Shown: positions 8,752 to 17,270 of the stretch, in pieces
Layout of the letters: every line of letters starts with the position of its first letter
How positions within the stretch are numbered: position 1 is the stretch's first letter
Assembly (NCBI GenBank): GCA_016934035.1
Contig: JAFGTP010000002.1
Location: forward strand, 1 to 64,000
Origin: Fidelibacterota bacterium
Lineage (GTDB): Bacteria > Fidelibacterota > UBA2242 > JAFGTP01
DNA: 64,000 bases
Reading direction: 5' to 3'
Position numbers and translations under genes: made by a program
Notes under the pieces: generated by a model
Told to the model about the DNA's origin: nothing
Seen by the model: the letters and a program-made list of their open reading frames with translations, nothing else
Database searches by the model: none

Positions 8752-11244
8752 ATGGGAAAACAAATTTTATTGTTGTTGATGAGTTGTTCCCTGCTGATGG
8801 CAGCTAATTTTGGCCGCATCAGCGGAAGAGTGATAGAAGAGAAAAGTGGAAATCCGGTGATGGGAGCAAATATCATTATCCAAGGGGCGTCGCTGGGCGC
8901 TGCATCGGATATGGAGGGTAATTACGCAATCCTGCAGGTCCCGCCGGGGAAATATTCCGTCAAATGTGAATTTATCGGCTATACGCCGGTCGTCATGCAG
9001 AATGTGATAGTCACGTCCAATCGTATTCAGTTTGTGAATTTTGAAATATCCGAGCAGGCGCTGAATATGGAAGAAATCATCGTGACGGCCCAGAAAAAAG
9101 CCATTGACAAGGACCTCACTGCAACCACCCGCAGTGTTCAGACCGAAGAAATTGAAGAGATGCCTTCATCCACAGTAACCGATGTGATTCGGACCCAACC
9201 CGGTGTTGTCAATGCCGATGGATTGCATTTCCGTGGCGGTCGCAGCGGTGAAGTGGTCTATATGGTGGATGGTGTGCCGCTTGTGAACCCCCTTTCCACT
9301 GAAATCAATACCAGTGAAATGATCAATAAAGGCGCCATTGCCGAGATGCAGATGATCAGCGGGACCTACTCAGCGGAATATGGCAATGCTATGAGTGGAG
9401 TTATTAATATTACGACCCGTGAAGGAAGTTCCGAATTTCATGGTGCTATGGATATTAAAAATTCCAAAGCCGGAATGGAATCGACCAGTTCCGATTACAA
9501 CCGTTCGGTGATTCGACTCAATTTGGAAGGGCCGCTCTTTTTTTCCAAAACCTCCTTTTTCTTGTCCGGCAATTATGATGACCGGGACAACTATCTGCCT
9601 TGGGGTTATCGCAGTGAAGGCAATCTTTTTCTCAAAATCACGGACCGGCATATTCGCAACCTGAAACTCGCAGTAACGGCTAATCTGTCCGACGGCGTAC
9701 ATAAAAATTATAGTCATGCCTGGAAATATATTGAAGACCAGTACTGGTTTGAGCCAAGGTCCAACACAGAAATGTTGAGCCTCGGTATGACCCATACATT
9801 GGCCCAAAACCTCTATTATACCCTGTCGGCTTTTTATACTCAATACCACTATGACAGCGGAGATTTTGACTATAATGATTTAAAGACCGATTACGCTTTG
9901 GATGAGCATAAAGAATTTTACACGCACAGTTATGTTTCGTCCTATACGGAAAATGACCAGAACACTATAGGGATAAAGACCGACTGGGTTTGGTATGCCA
10001 ATAAATTCAATGAGGTCAAAACCGGTTTGGTTGCAAAGCAACATAATATCGATCGGTTTTATGTCAGCTCTCCTTATTATGAAGATGTAATCCTCGATGA
10101 TTATGCGGTCAGCCCAATGGAGTTTGGTGCTTATATTCAGGATAAAATCAATTTTTCATCCATTATCCTCAGTGCCGGTTTGAGATATGATCTTCATGAT
10201 CCAAAAACTGAATACTGGAAAAATCCCTATGACACAGAAGATTCTACAAAATCTGTAGTGGCATCGAAGGTCCATGCTCAGGTCAGCCCGCGTTTGGGAA
10301 TTTCCTATCCGGTGACCGACAAGACTGTATTTCACTTCGGCTACGGGCATTACTTTCAGAGACCGGATTATGATTATATCTACAAAGCCCTGGTGAACCG
10401 TACCAGTGACAAACTTTATGATGTCAATAATGACGGTACTGCAGATTACCGGGATAATGTGCTGATGAATCTCAAATCGGGCAACGGCCGGTTCGGCTTC
10501 CCAGACCTGAAGCCGGAAAAAACCATCGCCTATGAATTTGGTGTGAGCCAGCAACTGTTTGATGATTATATTCTGGATGTGACGGTCTACAGTAAGCAGA
10601 TCACAAATCTGCTCGGTGCGCGAACCTATTTTGCCCTGGACCAGCCCCAATACTGGGAAACCTTCTCACTGCATATCAATGAAGATTTTGCCTACAATAA
10701 TGGGTTTGAAGTCCAGCTTCGCAAAAACCGTGGTCAGAATTGGACAGGTGAATTGAATTATACCTATGCGGTGGCTGAAGGCAGCAGTTCCGGCCCCCTG
10801 GAGCGGGTTGGCAGTGAACTGGAAAACCGTCAGACGTTGAAGTATTTTCCGTTGAATTTTGATCAGCGCCATACAATCAATGGCCGTTTGACTTACAAAC
10901 TGGGGAACTTCAAATCCACACTGTTGGGACAATGGGGCAGTGGTTTGCCCTATACCCAAGAAATGCGCGGCGCCACAGACCCCTATGAACTCAACAACGG
11001 ACGAATTGATGCCAACTATTACCTCGATCTTAAATTGAATTACAGATTAAAAATTAAAAAAATTCAGATGACGCCTTACCTGGAAATTTATAATCTCACG
11101 GACCATCAAAATATCAATTATGTTTATGCGAGAACCGGTCAGCCTGATTTTTCAAACAGCGGGCGCACAGAGGAATATGACAACAATCCGCTGAATTATG
11201 GCAGTCCCAGAATCATATACCTCGGCATCAACATTGGATTTTAA
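8752..11244 (+). CDS. TonB-dependent outer-membrane receptor with carboxypeptidase-regulatory-like domain
   Basis: This is an 830-residue outer-membrane receptor. A signal peptide (to about residue 18) is followed by a carboxypeptidase regulatory-like domain at about 20-100 (SGRVIEEKSGNPVMGANI) and a plug domain with the TDVIRTQPGV and YMVDGVPL motifs and INITTREGS. A long beta-barrel ends with an aromatic-rich strand and terminal Phe. It should import a large substrate using TonB energy, and the substrate is unknown. AGGAGG stands five bases before the ATG. It is followed within nine bases by a sorted secreted protein and then a PorV-type barrel, a gene order that recalls nutrient-uptake sets. 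The nearby cyanophycinases hint at peptide or polyamide use. Confidence 0.9.
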   Translation: MGKQILLLLMSCSLLMAANFGRISGRVIEEKSGNPVMGANIIIQGASLGAASDMEGNYAILQVPPGKYSVKCEFIGYTPVVMQNVIVTSNRIQFVNFEISEQALNMEEIIVTAQKKAIDKDLTATTRSVQTEEIEEMPSSTVTDVIRTQPGVVNADGLHFRGGRSGEVVYMVDGVPLVNPLSTEINTSEMINKGAIAEMQMISGTYSAEYGNAMSGVINITTREGSSEFHGAMDIKNSKAGMESTSSDYNRSVIRLNLEGPLFFSKTSFFLSGNYDDRDNYLPWGYRSEGNLFLKITDRHIRNLKLAVTANLSDGVHKNYSHAWKYIEDQYWFEPRSNTEMLSLGMTHTLAQNLYYTLSAFYTQYHYDSGDFDYNDLKTDYALDEHKEFYTHSYVSSYTENDQNTIGIKTDWVWYANKFNEVKTGLVAKQHNIDRFYVSSPYYEDVILDDYAVSPMEFGAYIQDKINFSSIILSAGLRYDLHDPKTEYWKNPYDTEDSTKSVVASKVHAQVSPRLGISYPVTDKTVFHFGYGHYFQRPDYDYIYKALVNRTSDKLYDVNNDGTADYRDNVLMNLKSGNGRFGFPDLKPEKTIAYEFGVSQQLFDDYILDVTVYSKQITNLLGARTYFALDQPQYWETFSLHINEDFAYNNGFEVQLRKNRGQNWTGELNYTYAVAEGSSSGPLERVGSELENRQTLKYFPLNFDQRHTINGRLTYKLGNFKSTLLGQWGSGLPYTQEMRGATDPYELNNGRIDANYYLDLKLNYRLKIKKIQMTPYLEIYNLTDHQNINYVYARTGQPDFSNSGRTEEYDNNPLNYGSPRIIYLGINIGF

Positions 11245-11253
11245 GGAGTAACA

Positions 11254-13173
11254 ATGATGAAAAATAAAGGAATAATTATATGGGTGTTGCTGCTGGGATT
11301 TCAGATGGTGAAAGCGGGACTGGCAGACCGTTCTTTCGCCACACATAATATCGGAAATCTTGGTTTTTTTACCACCAATATCGGTCAGTTTTATCCCTAT
11401 GGCGGACAATTGGAAAAGACCATTGAATACCCGATCAATTCCGGGCAGCTGGTCATGTATCGCCAGTGTCTGATGATCGGTGCAAAAATGGCAAACGGAA
11501 AGTGGAATGTCATTTCTGCAGCTGACGGAAGATTTGAAGAATTTGATGCGATTGGCGGCTATGATGCCGGCAATGCGGAAATGGCCATGAGTGACAAACC
11601 GCAAACCTGGCCTGATTGGGGATGGCCGGTCCAGGATGCACATGGCAATCCTGTCATTCTCAGCCAGCAGGAAAGTTTTTGTGTCTATAGTGATTCCACC
11701 AACTGGCGGTATGCAAAAAATGGCGAAGAAGATATGCTCATGAATATGCGTGTCTATCAGACCATCTACAGTTGGGGAGTTCCGGATGCTGACCGGTTTG
11801 TATTAATGAGATTTGAATTGGAAAACCAGAGTGCTGACGACTGGAAAGATGTTTACTTCAATTTTTATTCTGACCTGGATATCGGCGGCTTTTCATCTGG
11901 TGACGAATGGGCTGATGACTGTATTGATTTTGACAAAGGTCGTGAAATGGTGCGGTTTTATGATTCGAATGACTACAGTGATGAATGGATGAAGCCCAAT
12001 CCATTTCAGGTGGGCATTACCTTTCTAAAAACACCTAATGACCAGGGAATCACCGATTTTCACTGGATCGATGTGGCTGTCGACGAAGTGGCCGTGAACA
12101 GCAGTTTTTGGGACTCTTTGAGTTACGCCTTGATGGCTTCAGACACCAATTATTTTCACGATCATCCGGATCTCCGTGTAGAAGATTATTTTCATTTGGG
12201 CCAAAATGAAGGCACTCGGTACGATGATCCAAATACCAGCAGGATTTTGGATGAATCGGGAAACCTTATCGGTGGTGCCATGGTGGGCTGGATTATGAAT
12301 GGCCCCTTTGATGTGGCGGCTGGAGAATCCAGGGAAATTTGGATTGGAGTAGGTGTTGGTGATGACCAGGCTGATCTGGAAAAGGTTATTGACCAGTTGC
12401 GTGACTATTTCAGCAATTATGAGGCTACCGGTGATTTTGGCATCAAGGTCATGCCGACGCCGGAATTGACAGCCATCGCCGGTGATCAGCGTGTTGATCT
12501 CTACTGGAGCAATGATCTGGATATCTATTATCAAAATCCGGCTAACAACAATCAAAATGATCTAGAGGGATATATCCTCTACAAAACCACGGATCCTAAT
12601 CTAAAGGAATGGGAAGAACTGGTGGTCCTTCCGCTGGCCTATGATACCAGTTCACAATTTTTGGATGAAGCCTATCATTATGTTGATGTGAGTGGTGTTT
12701 ACAATGGATTTACAAATTATTACAACCTTTGTGCATACCGTACATCCATTGCCGGCAACCGTGAAGAGTCTCTGCTCCTGGCAAATATTGATAATATTGA
12801 CAATCAGCCTAATGCTGCGGGTGTTCAGCCTGTCAGTCAGTCAGCGGCAACAAAGCAGGACATGAATAAAATTAAAGCAGTACCCAATCCTTATATTATT
12901 TCTGCACCATGGGACAGAAATCGCCTGGGCAATACAATCTACGGTGAGCCCATCAGGAATATGGCTTTTACCAATCTGCCTACTCCCTGTACCATCAAAA
13001 TTTTTACGGTAGATGGTGATTTGGTGAACACCCTGGAGCATAATGGCGCAAATGGGCGGTATGAATGGAACCTCCTGACCAGTGAAAGACGACCGGTGGT
13101 ATCGGGAGTTTACTTTTTCCATGTTGAATCCGGGATTGGTGAAAAAATCGGGCGTTTTGCCATTATACGATAG
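11254..13173 (+). CDS. Secreted protein with C-terminal sorting-type Ig domain, unknown function
   Basis: This 639-residue protein has a signal peptide ending near VKAG. The main part (about 30-400) is beta-rich with many Trp, Asp and Gly and no catalytic motif I recognise. A fibronectin-like segment (about 400-500, starting at PELTAIAGDQRVDLYWS) follows. The C-terminal 100 residues have the VPNPY start, a KIFTVDGDLV strand, and the VSGVYFFHVES and IGRFAIIR end typical of FlgD-like/T9SS sorting tails in Marinimicrobia and Calditrichota. It is probably a cell-surface partner of the upstream TonB receptor, from which it is separated by nine bases carrying AAGGAG. A substrate-binding role is a guess from position. 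Confidence 0.7.
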   Translation: MMKNKGIIIWVLLLGFQMVKAGLADRSFATHNIGNLGFFTTNIGQFYPYGGQLEKTIEYPINSGQLVMYRQCLMIGAKMANGKWNVISAADGRFEEFDAIGGYDAGNAEMAMSDKPQTWPDWGWPVQDAHGNPVILSQQESFCVYSDSTNWRYAKNGEEDMLMNMRVYQTIYSWGVPDADRFVLMRFELENQSADDWKDVYFNFYSDLDIGGFSSGDEWADDCIDFDKGREMVRFYDSNDYSDEWMKPNPFQVGITFLKTPNDQGITDFHWIDVAVDEVAVNSSFWDSLSYALMASDTNYFHDHPDLRVEDYFHLGQNEGTRYDDPNTSRILDESGNLIGGAMVGWIMNGPFDVAAGESREIWIGVGVGDDQADLEKVIDQLRDYFSNYEATGDFGIKVMPTPELTAIAGDQRVDLYWSNDLDIYYQNPANNNQNDLEGYILYKTTDPNLKEWEELVVLPLAYDTSSQFLDEAYHYVDVSGVYNGFTNYYNLCAYRTSIAGNREESLLLANIDNIDNQPNAAGVQPVSQSAATKQDMNKIKAVPNPYIISAPWDRNRLGNTIYGEPIRNMAFTNLPTPCTIKIFTVDGDLVNTLEHNGANGRYEWNLLTSERRPVVSGVYFFHVESGIGEKIGRFAIIR

Positions 13174-13187
13174 AAAGGAGCAGGAAA

Positions 13188-14171
13188 ATGAGATCATTGA
13201 TAAAAGTATTCGGAATCGTTGCAACTACTTCCATCATGCTCCTTGCCGACGGAAGTCTTGGACAATCGGGGGCGAATTTTTTACAGATTGGCGCGACACC
13301 ACGCGGTGCAGCCCTGGGGGGTGGTATGACAGCTTTGGCTACGGGTGCGGAAGCTCTGTATTGGAACCCGGCAGGTGCTATTTTCGCTTCTAAAACCGAT
13401 ATATATCTCTCACATACGGATTGGTTTTTGGATACGAAACTGACTTTTGGCGGCGCGGTCATGAAATATGGCCCCAACAATGCTTTTGGTATTTCAGCCA
13501 CGGTTTTTTCTATGGAAGACCAGGAGATCACAACAGTCTTTGAACCCGACGGGACCGGAGAATATTATGGTTCCGGCGATATTGCTGTGGGCTTGAGTTA
13601 TGCCCGAAAAATGACAGACCGGTTTTCCTTTGGTATCAGCGGAAAATATATTCAGGAAACCCTTTACAATGAATCTGCCTCCCAGATGGCGCTGGATGCC
13701 GGGTCAGTTTACCAGACAGGGTTTCACAATCTCAGAATCGGAACGGCTGTAAGGAATTTCAGTGGAAACCTGGAATTCGGCGGCAAAGATATCGATGATC
13801 GCATTGCCGAGGAGGAAGCCAGGGAAGAGGAAGACAATCCGAGAATTGAACGTCTTTCATCACAATTCCGTCTGCCCCAGGTTTTTCAGATGGGTGTGGC
13901 TGTGGATGCATTTGAAAAGGCAGACCATTGCGTGACGATGATTGTTGATGTTGATGTGCCCAGCGATAATGAGGAACGGGTCGTCATGGGCTGTCAATAT
14001 CGTTTTCGAAAAATGGCCTGGCTGGGCGCTTCATACCAGTTGAACTATGATACTGCCGGATTAAACGCCGGTGGGGGAATTATTGTTAAAGGGCTGCGTT
14101 TGGATTACTCTTACTCCAATCACGATGTCTTCAGCTCAATTCATCGGTTTGGCATTGGATATAGTTTTTAA
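13188..14171 (+). CDS. PorV/PorQ-family outer-membrane protein
   Basis: This 327-residue outer-membrane barrel of the PorV/PorQ type has a signal peptide and then the family's signature start, in which SGANFLQIGATPRGAALGGG is followed by YWNPAGA. It ends in an aromatic beta strand with terminal Phe. In Bacteroidota, PorV carries Type IX secretion cargo to the sortase complex; paralogues next to receptors may act as shuttles or porins. A charged insertion rich in Glu and Arg lies near residues 200-220. It follows the sorted protein by 14 bases with AAAGGAG, which completes a receptor/sorted-protein/PorV set. Confidence 0.85.
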   Translation: MRSLIKVFGIVATTSIMLLADGSLGQSGANFLQIGATPRGAALGGGMTALATGAEALYWNPAGAIFASKTDIYLSHTDWFLDTKLTFGGAVMKYGPNNAFGISATVFSMEDQEITTVFEPDGTGEYYGSGDIAVGLSYARKMTDRFSFGISGKYIQETLYNESASQMALDAGSVYQTGFHNLRIGTAVRNFSGNLEFGGKDIDDRIAEEEAREEEDNPRIERLSSQFRLPQVFQMGVAVDAFEKADHCVTMIVDVDVPSDNEERVVMGCQYRFRKMAWLGASYQLNYDTAGLNAGGGIIVKGLRLDYSYSNHDVFSSIHRFGIGYSF

Positions 14172-14412
14172 TTTTTTGAAAATCCTTGATTACCAGGCTG
14201 TCGGATTCAGCAGCAAAATCGAACAGATGTTCTGTTCTTAAAAGAAAAATTGAAGGTAGTGAACATAAAAATTCAAAATGAATTTCGTCCCCCCCGAAAT
14301 GAGAATGAAAACCCGGGCTACTGTTCCCGATTTTTGGTCGGGAACGGTTTCCAGGTGAAGAAAAATTTTCAGGGAACAATGGGAAAGTTATTTTAAAAAG
14401 CAGGAGGAACTT
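14172..14412. other. Non-coding gap with three hairpins
   Basis: No convincing gene lies in these 241 bases. Three inverted repeats are seen. GAACAGA/TCTGTTC lies at 14221-14237, and its core GAAC-N4-GTTC resembles a LexA box by chance or design. ATTTCG/CGAAAT lies at 14282-14300 around a C-run, and GTTCCCGA/TCGGGAAC at 14323-14345. None has a clear T-run. The next gene has AGGAGG before its ATG. Confidence 0.5.
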
Positions 14413-15729
14413 ATGAGAAAATTGTTAGTTTTTTTGATGTTTCTGAGTGGGGTTGTATCGGCTCAAACCTTTACAGCGTTTACGGCGGAAAACAGTGACT
14501 TGCCATGCAATCTGGTTTATTGCATCAGTTTCGATAATGATGGAAATATCTGGTTTGGCGGACAAAAGGACCCCGCCACTGGGATCGCCAATGTTTCCAT
14601 GCTGTCCAATGATTTATCAAACTGGACGGTATATGAGCAGGCTGATCTGGGGCTGGCCAATCTGGAAGACAGGGTCTATTATATTGCCGTTGATGATCAA
14701 AACAACAAATGGTTATGTACCCACTACGGTGTAGCTGTGCTGAAAGCCGATGGAACAGCCCTGGAAGTGGATTTCACCGTGAACGATTATACAAGGACAA
14801 TCCAAACCGATTCCAAAGGCAATATATACCTGAGTGACCGTGATGACGCTGGTATCTGGTATTCTGAAGACAATGGACAAAATTGGGTCATGTGGACGGC
14901 CGCAGACATTGGTCTGTCAAACGGAAGGCCGGAAATCTATGATCTGAAGGAAGACAGCCAGGGGCGAGTATGGATCTGTACCTGGTATGGTGTTGTATAT
15001 CGAGACACCGACGGCACCTGGAAAGAAGTGGCCGATCTTGCCGGTTTGTATACCTATGCCATGACTCTGGACAAAAATGATGTAGCCTGGGTACCGGATG
15101 CCGATGTCAATGATCTCTATAAAATTGCCTCCGACGGCAGTGTCAGCAAATTGGATTCAACAGATTTTCCTGCCCTGAAAGCCGATATTTTTGATTTGGA
15201 AGCCGATAAAAATGGCCACATCTGGTGCGCCACCAATGGTGAAGGGTTAGTGGAAATTTTGCCGGATGGAAGTTTCAACCAATATACCACAGCCTCTACC
15301 AGTGGCGGGATTCTCCAGGACACCTTGACCCACCTTGAAATCAAGAACGAGGAAATCTGGGTGTCCACAGCCAGTGCCGGAATCCTTCGCATTACCGGAC
15401 TGATTGCACCCACTGCCGTTGATCCGAATGAACAGACTGTTGAAACTGCAAGGGGTTTCCAACTGCATCAAAACTATCCGAATCCTTTTAATCCGGAAAC
15501 CAATATTGGTTTTGATCTCGACAAAGCCGGTCAGGTCAGCATCAATATCTATGATGTCAATGGGCAATTGGTCAGAGAATTGACCCATACACCCTACGCT
15601 GCCGGCAATTACCAATTACTTTGGGACGGAACTGACAATTTCGGAAAGAAGGTGGTCAGTGGCCTGTATTTTTATCAGATGAATACCGAGCAGGGTGTTC
15701 AGACCCGAAAGATGATGTTTATCCAATAA
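14413..15729 (+). CDS. Secreted beta-propeller protein with T9SS-type C-terminal domain
   Basis: This 438-residue secreted protein has a signal peptide (MRKLLVFLMFLSGVVSAQ). Repeated blades of two-component-regulator-propeller style follow (for example GNIWFGG, NNKWLCTHYGVAVL, GRVWICTWYGVVY, GHIWCATNGEGLV) across about residues 35-330. The C-terminus is a textbook sorting domain: LHQNYPNPFNPETNI, SINIYDVNGQLV, VVSGLYFYQM and a basic-hydrophobic end. It lacks a histidine kinase, so it is probably a free surface protein and not a sensor. AGGAGG precedes the ATG. A strong terminator lies 18 bases after the stop. Confidence 0.85.
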   Translation: MRKLLVFLMFLSGVVSAQTFTAFTAENSDLPCNLVYCISFDNDGNIWFGGQKDPATGIANVSMLSNDLSNWTVYEQADLGLANLEDRVYYIAVDDQNNKWLCTHYGVAVLKADGTALEVDFTVNDYTRTIQTDSKGNIYLSDRDDAGIWYSEDNGQNWVMWTAADIGLSNGRPEIYDLKEDSQGRVWICTWYGVVYRDTDGTWKEVADLAGLYTYAMTLDKNDVAWVPDADVNDLYKIASDGSVSKLDSTDFPALKADIFDLEADKNGHIWCATNGEGLVEILPDGSFNQYTTASTSGGILQDTLTHLEIKNEEIWVSTASAGILRITGLIAPTAVDPNEQTVETARGFQLHQNYPNPFNPETNIGFDLDKAGQVSINIYDVNGQLVRELTHTPYAAGNYQLLWDGTDNFGKKVVSGLYFYQMNTEQGVQTRKMMFIQ

Positions 15730-15746
15730 TGGATCAATTTTCACCA

Positions 15747-15785
15747 AACCTTCGGGATTTTGGAAATCCCGAAGGTTATATTTTT
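15747..15785 (+). terminator. Strong intrinsic terminator
   Basis: A perfect 14-base inverted repeat, AACCTTCGGGATTT (15747-15760) and AAATCCCGAAGGTT (15764-15777), has a three-base loop and is followed by ATATTTTT. It should end transcription from the propeller gene. The nhaC ATG begins only 12 bases after the T-run, so it could also act as an attenuator for nhaC. Confidence 0.85.
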
Positions 15786-15796
15786 AAAAATGAGCA

Positions 15797-17209
15797 ATGA
15801 TGATAAGGAAAGAAAAAAATAGGCCTAATTTAATCTTCAGCCTGATACCCCTGGTTGCGATGGGAATATTCCTGGGGATCGGCTACGGCTTATTTCACCT
15901 CCAGGCAGAAGTGCTCCTGATCTGCTCAGCCACCCTGGCAGGACTAATTGCCTGGAGCCATGGTTACACCTGGAAAGAACTGGAAACCGGTATTGTTAAT
16001 TCCATTGCCCGGGCCATGCCGGCAATGTTGATCGTGTTGTGTGTCGGCTTGCTGGTGGGGTCCTGGATTGCCAGCGGGACTATTCCCATGCTCATTTATT
16101 ATGGATTGAAAATCATTTCGCCTTCTTATTTTCTGGTGACCGCCGGGATTGTCTGCAGTTTTGTATCTCTTTTTACCGGAACATCCTGGGGTACAGTGGG
16201 CACCATTGGGATTGCCTTTATGGGAATAGCTGAAGGGTTGCATATTCCACCGGGACCGGCAGCCGGTGCGATTATTACCGGTGCATATTTTGGTGACAAA
16301 TTGTCGCCCTTTTCCGATACAACCAATCTTGCACCTGTGGCGGCCCGTTCCAATTTATTTGACCACATCAGACACATGCTGTGGACCACACTGCCGGCGT
16401 GGATTATCGGATTGGTGATTTATTTTTTTATTGGCCTGAAATACAGTAATATTCCTGTGCAGTCCACTGAAATTGACCAACTCCTAAAGGGCTTGAGCAG
16501 CAATTTTAATTTTAACATCCTGCTTTTATTGCCACCCGGCATTATCCTTTATTTTGCTGTACGGAAATTGCCAACCATTCCCGGAATGATTCTGGCAACT
16601 TTACTGGCAGGTCTTCTGGGTATGTTTTTTCAGGGGCTTTCAATCGCTGATGTGACTCAGTCCATGGCCACCGGTTATAGAGCTGATACCGGTGTAGCCC
16701 AGTTGGATAAACTACTGAGTCGCGGCGGCATGATGAGTATGATGTATGTGACCCTGGTAGCGCTTTGTGCTTTTGCCTTTGCGGGAATCATGCAGGCCAC
16801 TGGTATGCTGCAAAAAATTATGGAGCAAATGTTAAAAAATATTCATTCCACCGGCAGTCTGATTGTATCCACTTCACTAAGTTGTATAACGATGGCCTTT
16901 ATCACCGGATCATCTTTTTTAGCGATCCTGGTTCCGGGAGAATTATTTGCGGAGACATATCGTAACAGAGGACTTGCGGCAAAAAATTTATCCCGTACAA
17001 CGGAAGACAGCGGTACAGTGATTGTTCCTTTGGTGCCCTGGTCTATGGCCGGGGTTTATATGGCGGGAACTCTGGGTGTGCCGACTTTGATTTATGCAAA
17101 ATGGACTTTTATGTTCTACATCGGAATTTTGCTGGCATGGATTTACGGGTTTACAGGAATCGGTATCGCCCATAAAATCAATGATGACGAAACAGTGGCA
17201 GGTTCCTGA
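15797..17209 (+). CDS. nhaC: NhaC-family Na+/H+ antiporter
   Basis: This 470-residue polytopic inner-membrane protein of the NhaC family normally exchanges sodium for protons, and some members exchange malate/lactate or amino acids. Recognisable parts are ITGAYFGDKLSPFSDTTNLAP in the middle and RTTEDSGTVIVPLVPWSMAGVYM near the C-terminus, with about eleven hydrophobic segments. Two ATGs (15797, 15800) are adjacent and no good ribosome site is seen, since the terminator hairpin ends just upstream. The following M14 peptidase gene begins 61 bases after the stop, so both may belong to the peptide-use cluster, with the antiporter supporting sodium balance or amino-acid exchange. Confidence 0.9.
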   Translation: MMIRKEKNRPNLIFSLIPLVAMGIFLGIGYGLFHLQAEVLLICSATLAGLIAWSHGYTWKELETGIVNSIARAMPAMLIVLCVGLLVGSWIASGTIPMLIYYGLKIISPSYFLVTAGIVCSFVSLFTGTSWGTVGTIGIAFMGIAEGLHIPPGPAAGAIITGAYFGDKLSPFSDTTNLAPVAARSNLFDHIRHMLWTTLPAWIIGLVIYFFIGLKYSNIPVQSTEIDQLLKGLSSNFNFNILLLLPPGIILYFAVRKLPTIPGMILATLLAGLLGMFFQGLSIADVTQSMATGYRADTGVAQLDKLLSRGGMMSMMYVTLVALCAFAFAGIMQATGMLQKIMEQMLKNIHSTGSLIVSTSLSCITMAFITGSSFLAILVPGELFAETYRNRGLAAKNLSRTTEDSGTVIVPLVPWSMAGVYMAGTLGVPTLIYAKWTFMFYIGILLAWIYGFTGIGIAHKINDDETVAGS

Positions 17210-17270
17210 TTTGCAAAGACAAGTGGAGCCAAATCAGCGGTATAAGTTTATGATCATGGAGGAGCGGGTT

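Noticed and set aside
10156..10650. 164-residue minus-strand frame opposite the TonB receptor
   Set aside because: It is a shadow of the receptor frame; no motif and no ribosome site.
14220..14233. CGAACAGATGTTCT, close to the Gram-positive LexA/SOS box
   Set aside because: The gene downstream is a propeller protein far away and the organism is not Gram-positive; one match in 64 kb can be chance, and it is part of a simple hairpin.
17094..17270. Longer N-terminus for the M14 peptidase starting inside nhaC
   Set aside because: The GTG at 17271 has a perfect GGAGGAG and yields a lipoprotein signal; the upstream part looks like read-through of the nhaC end.
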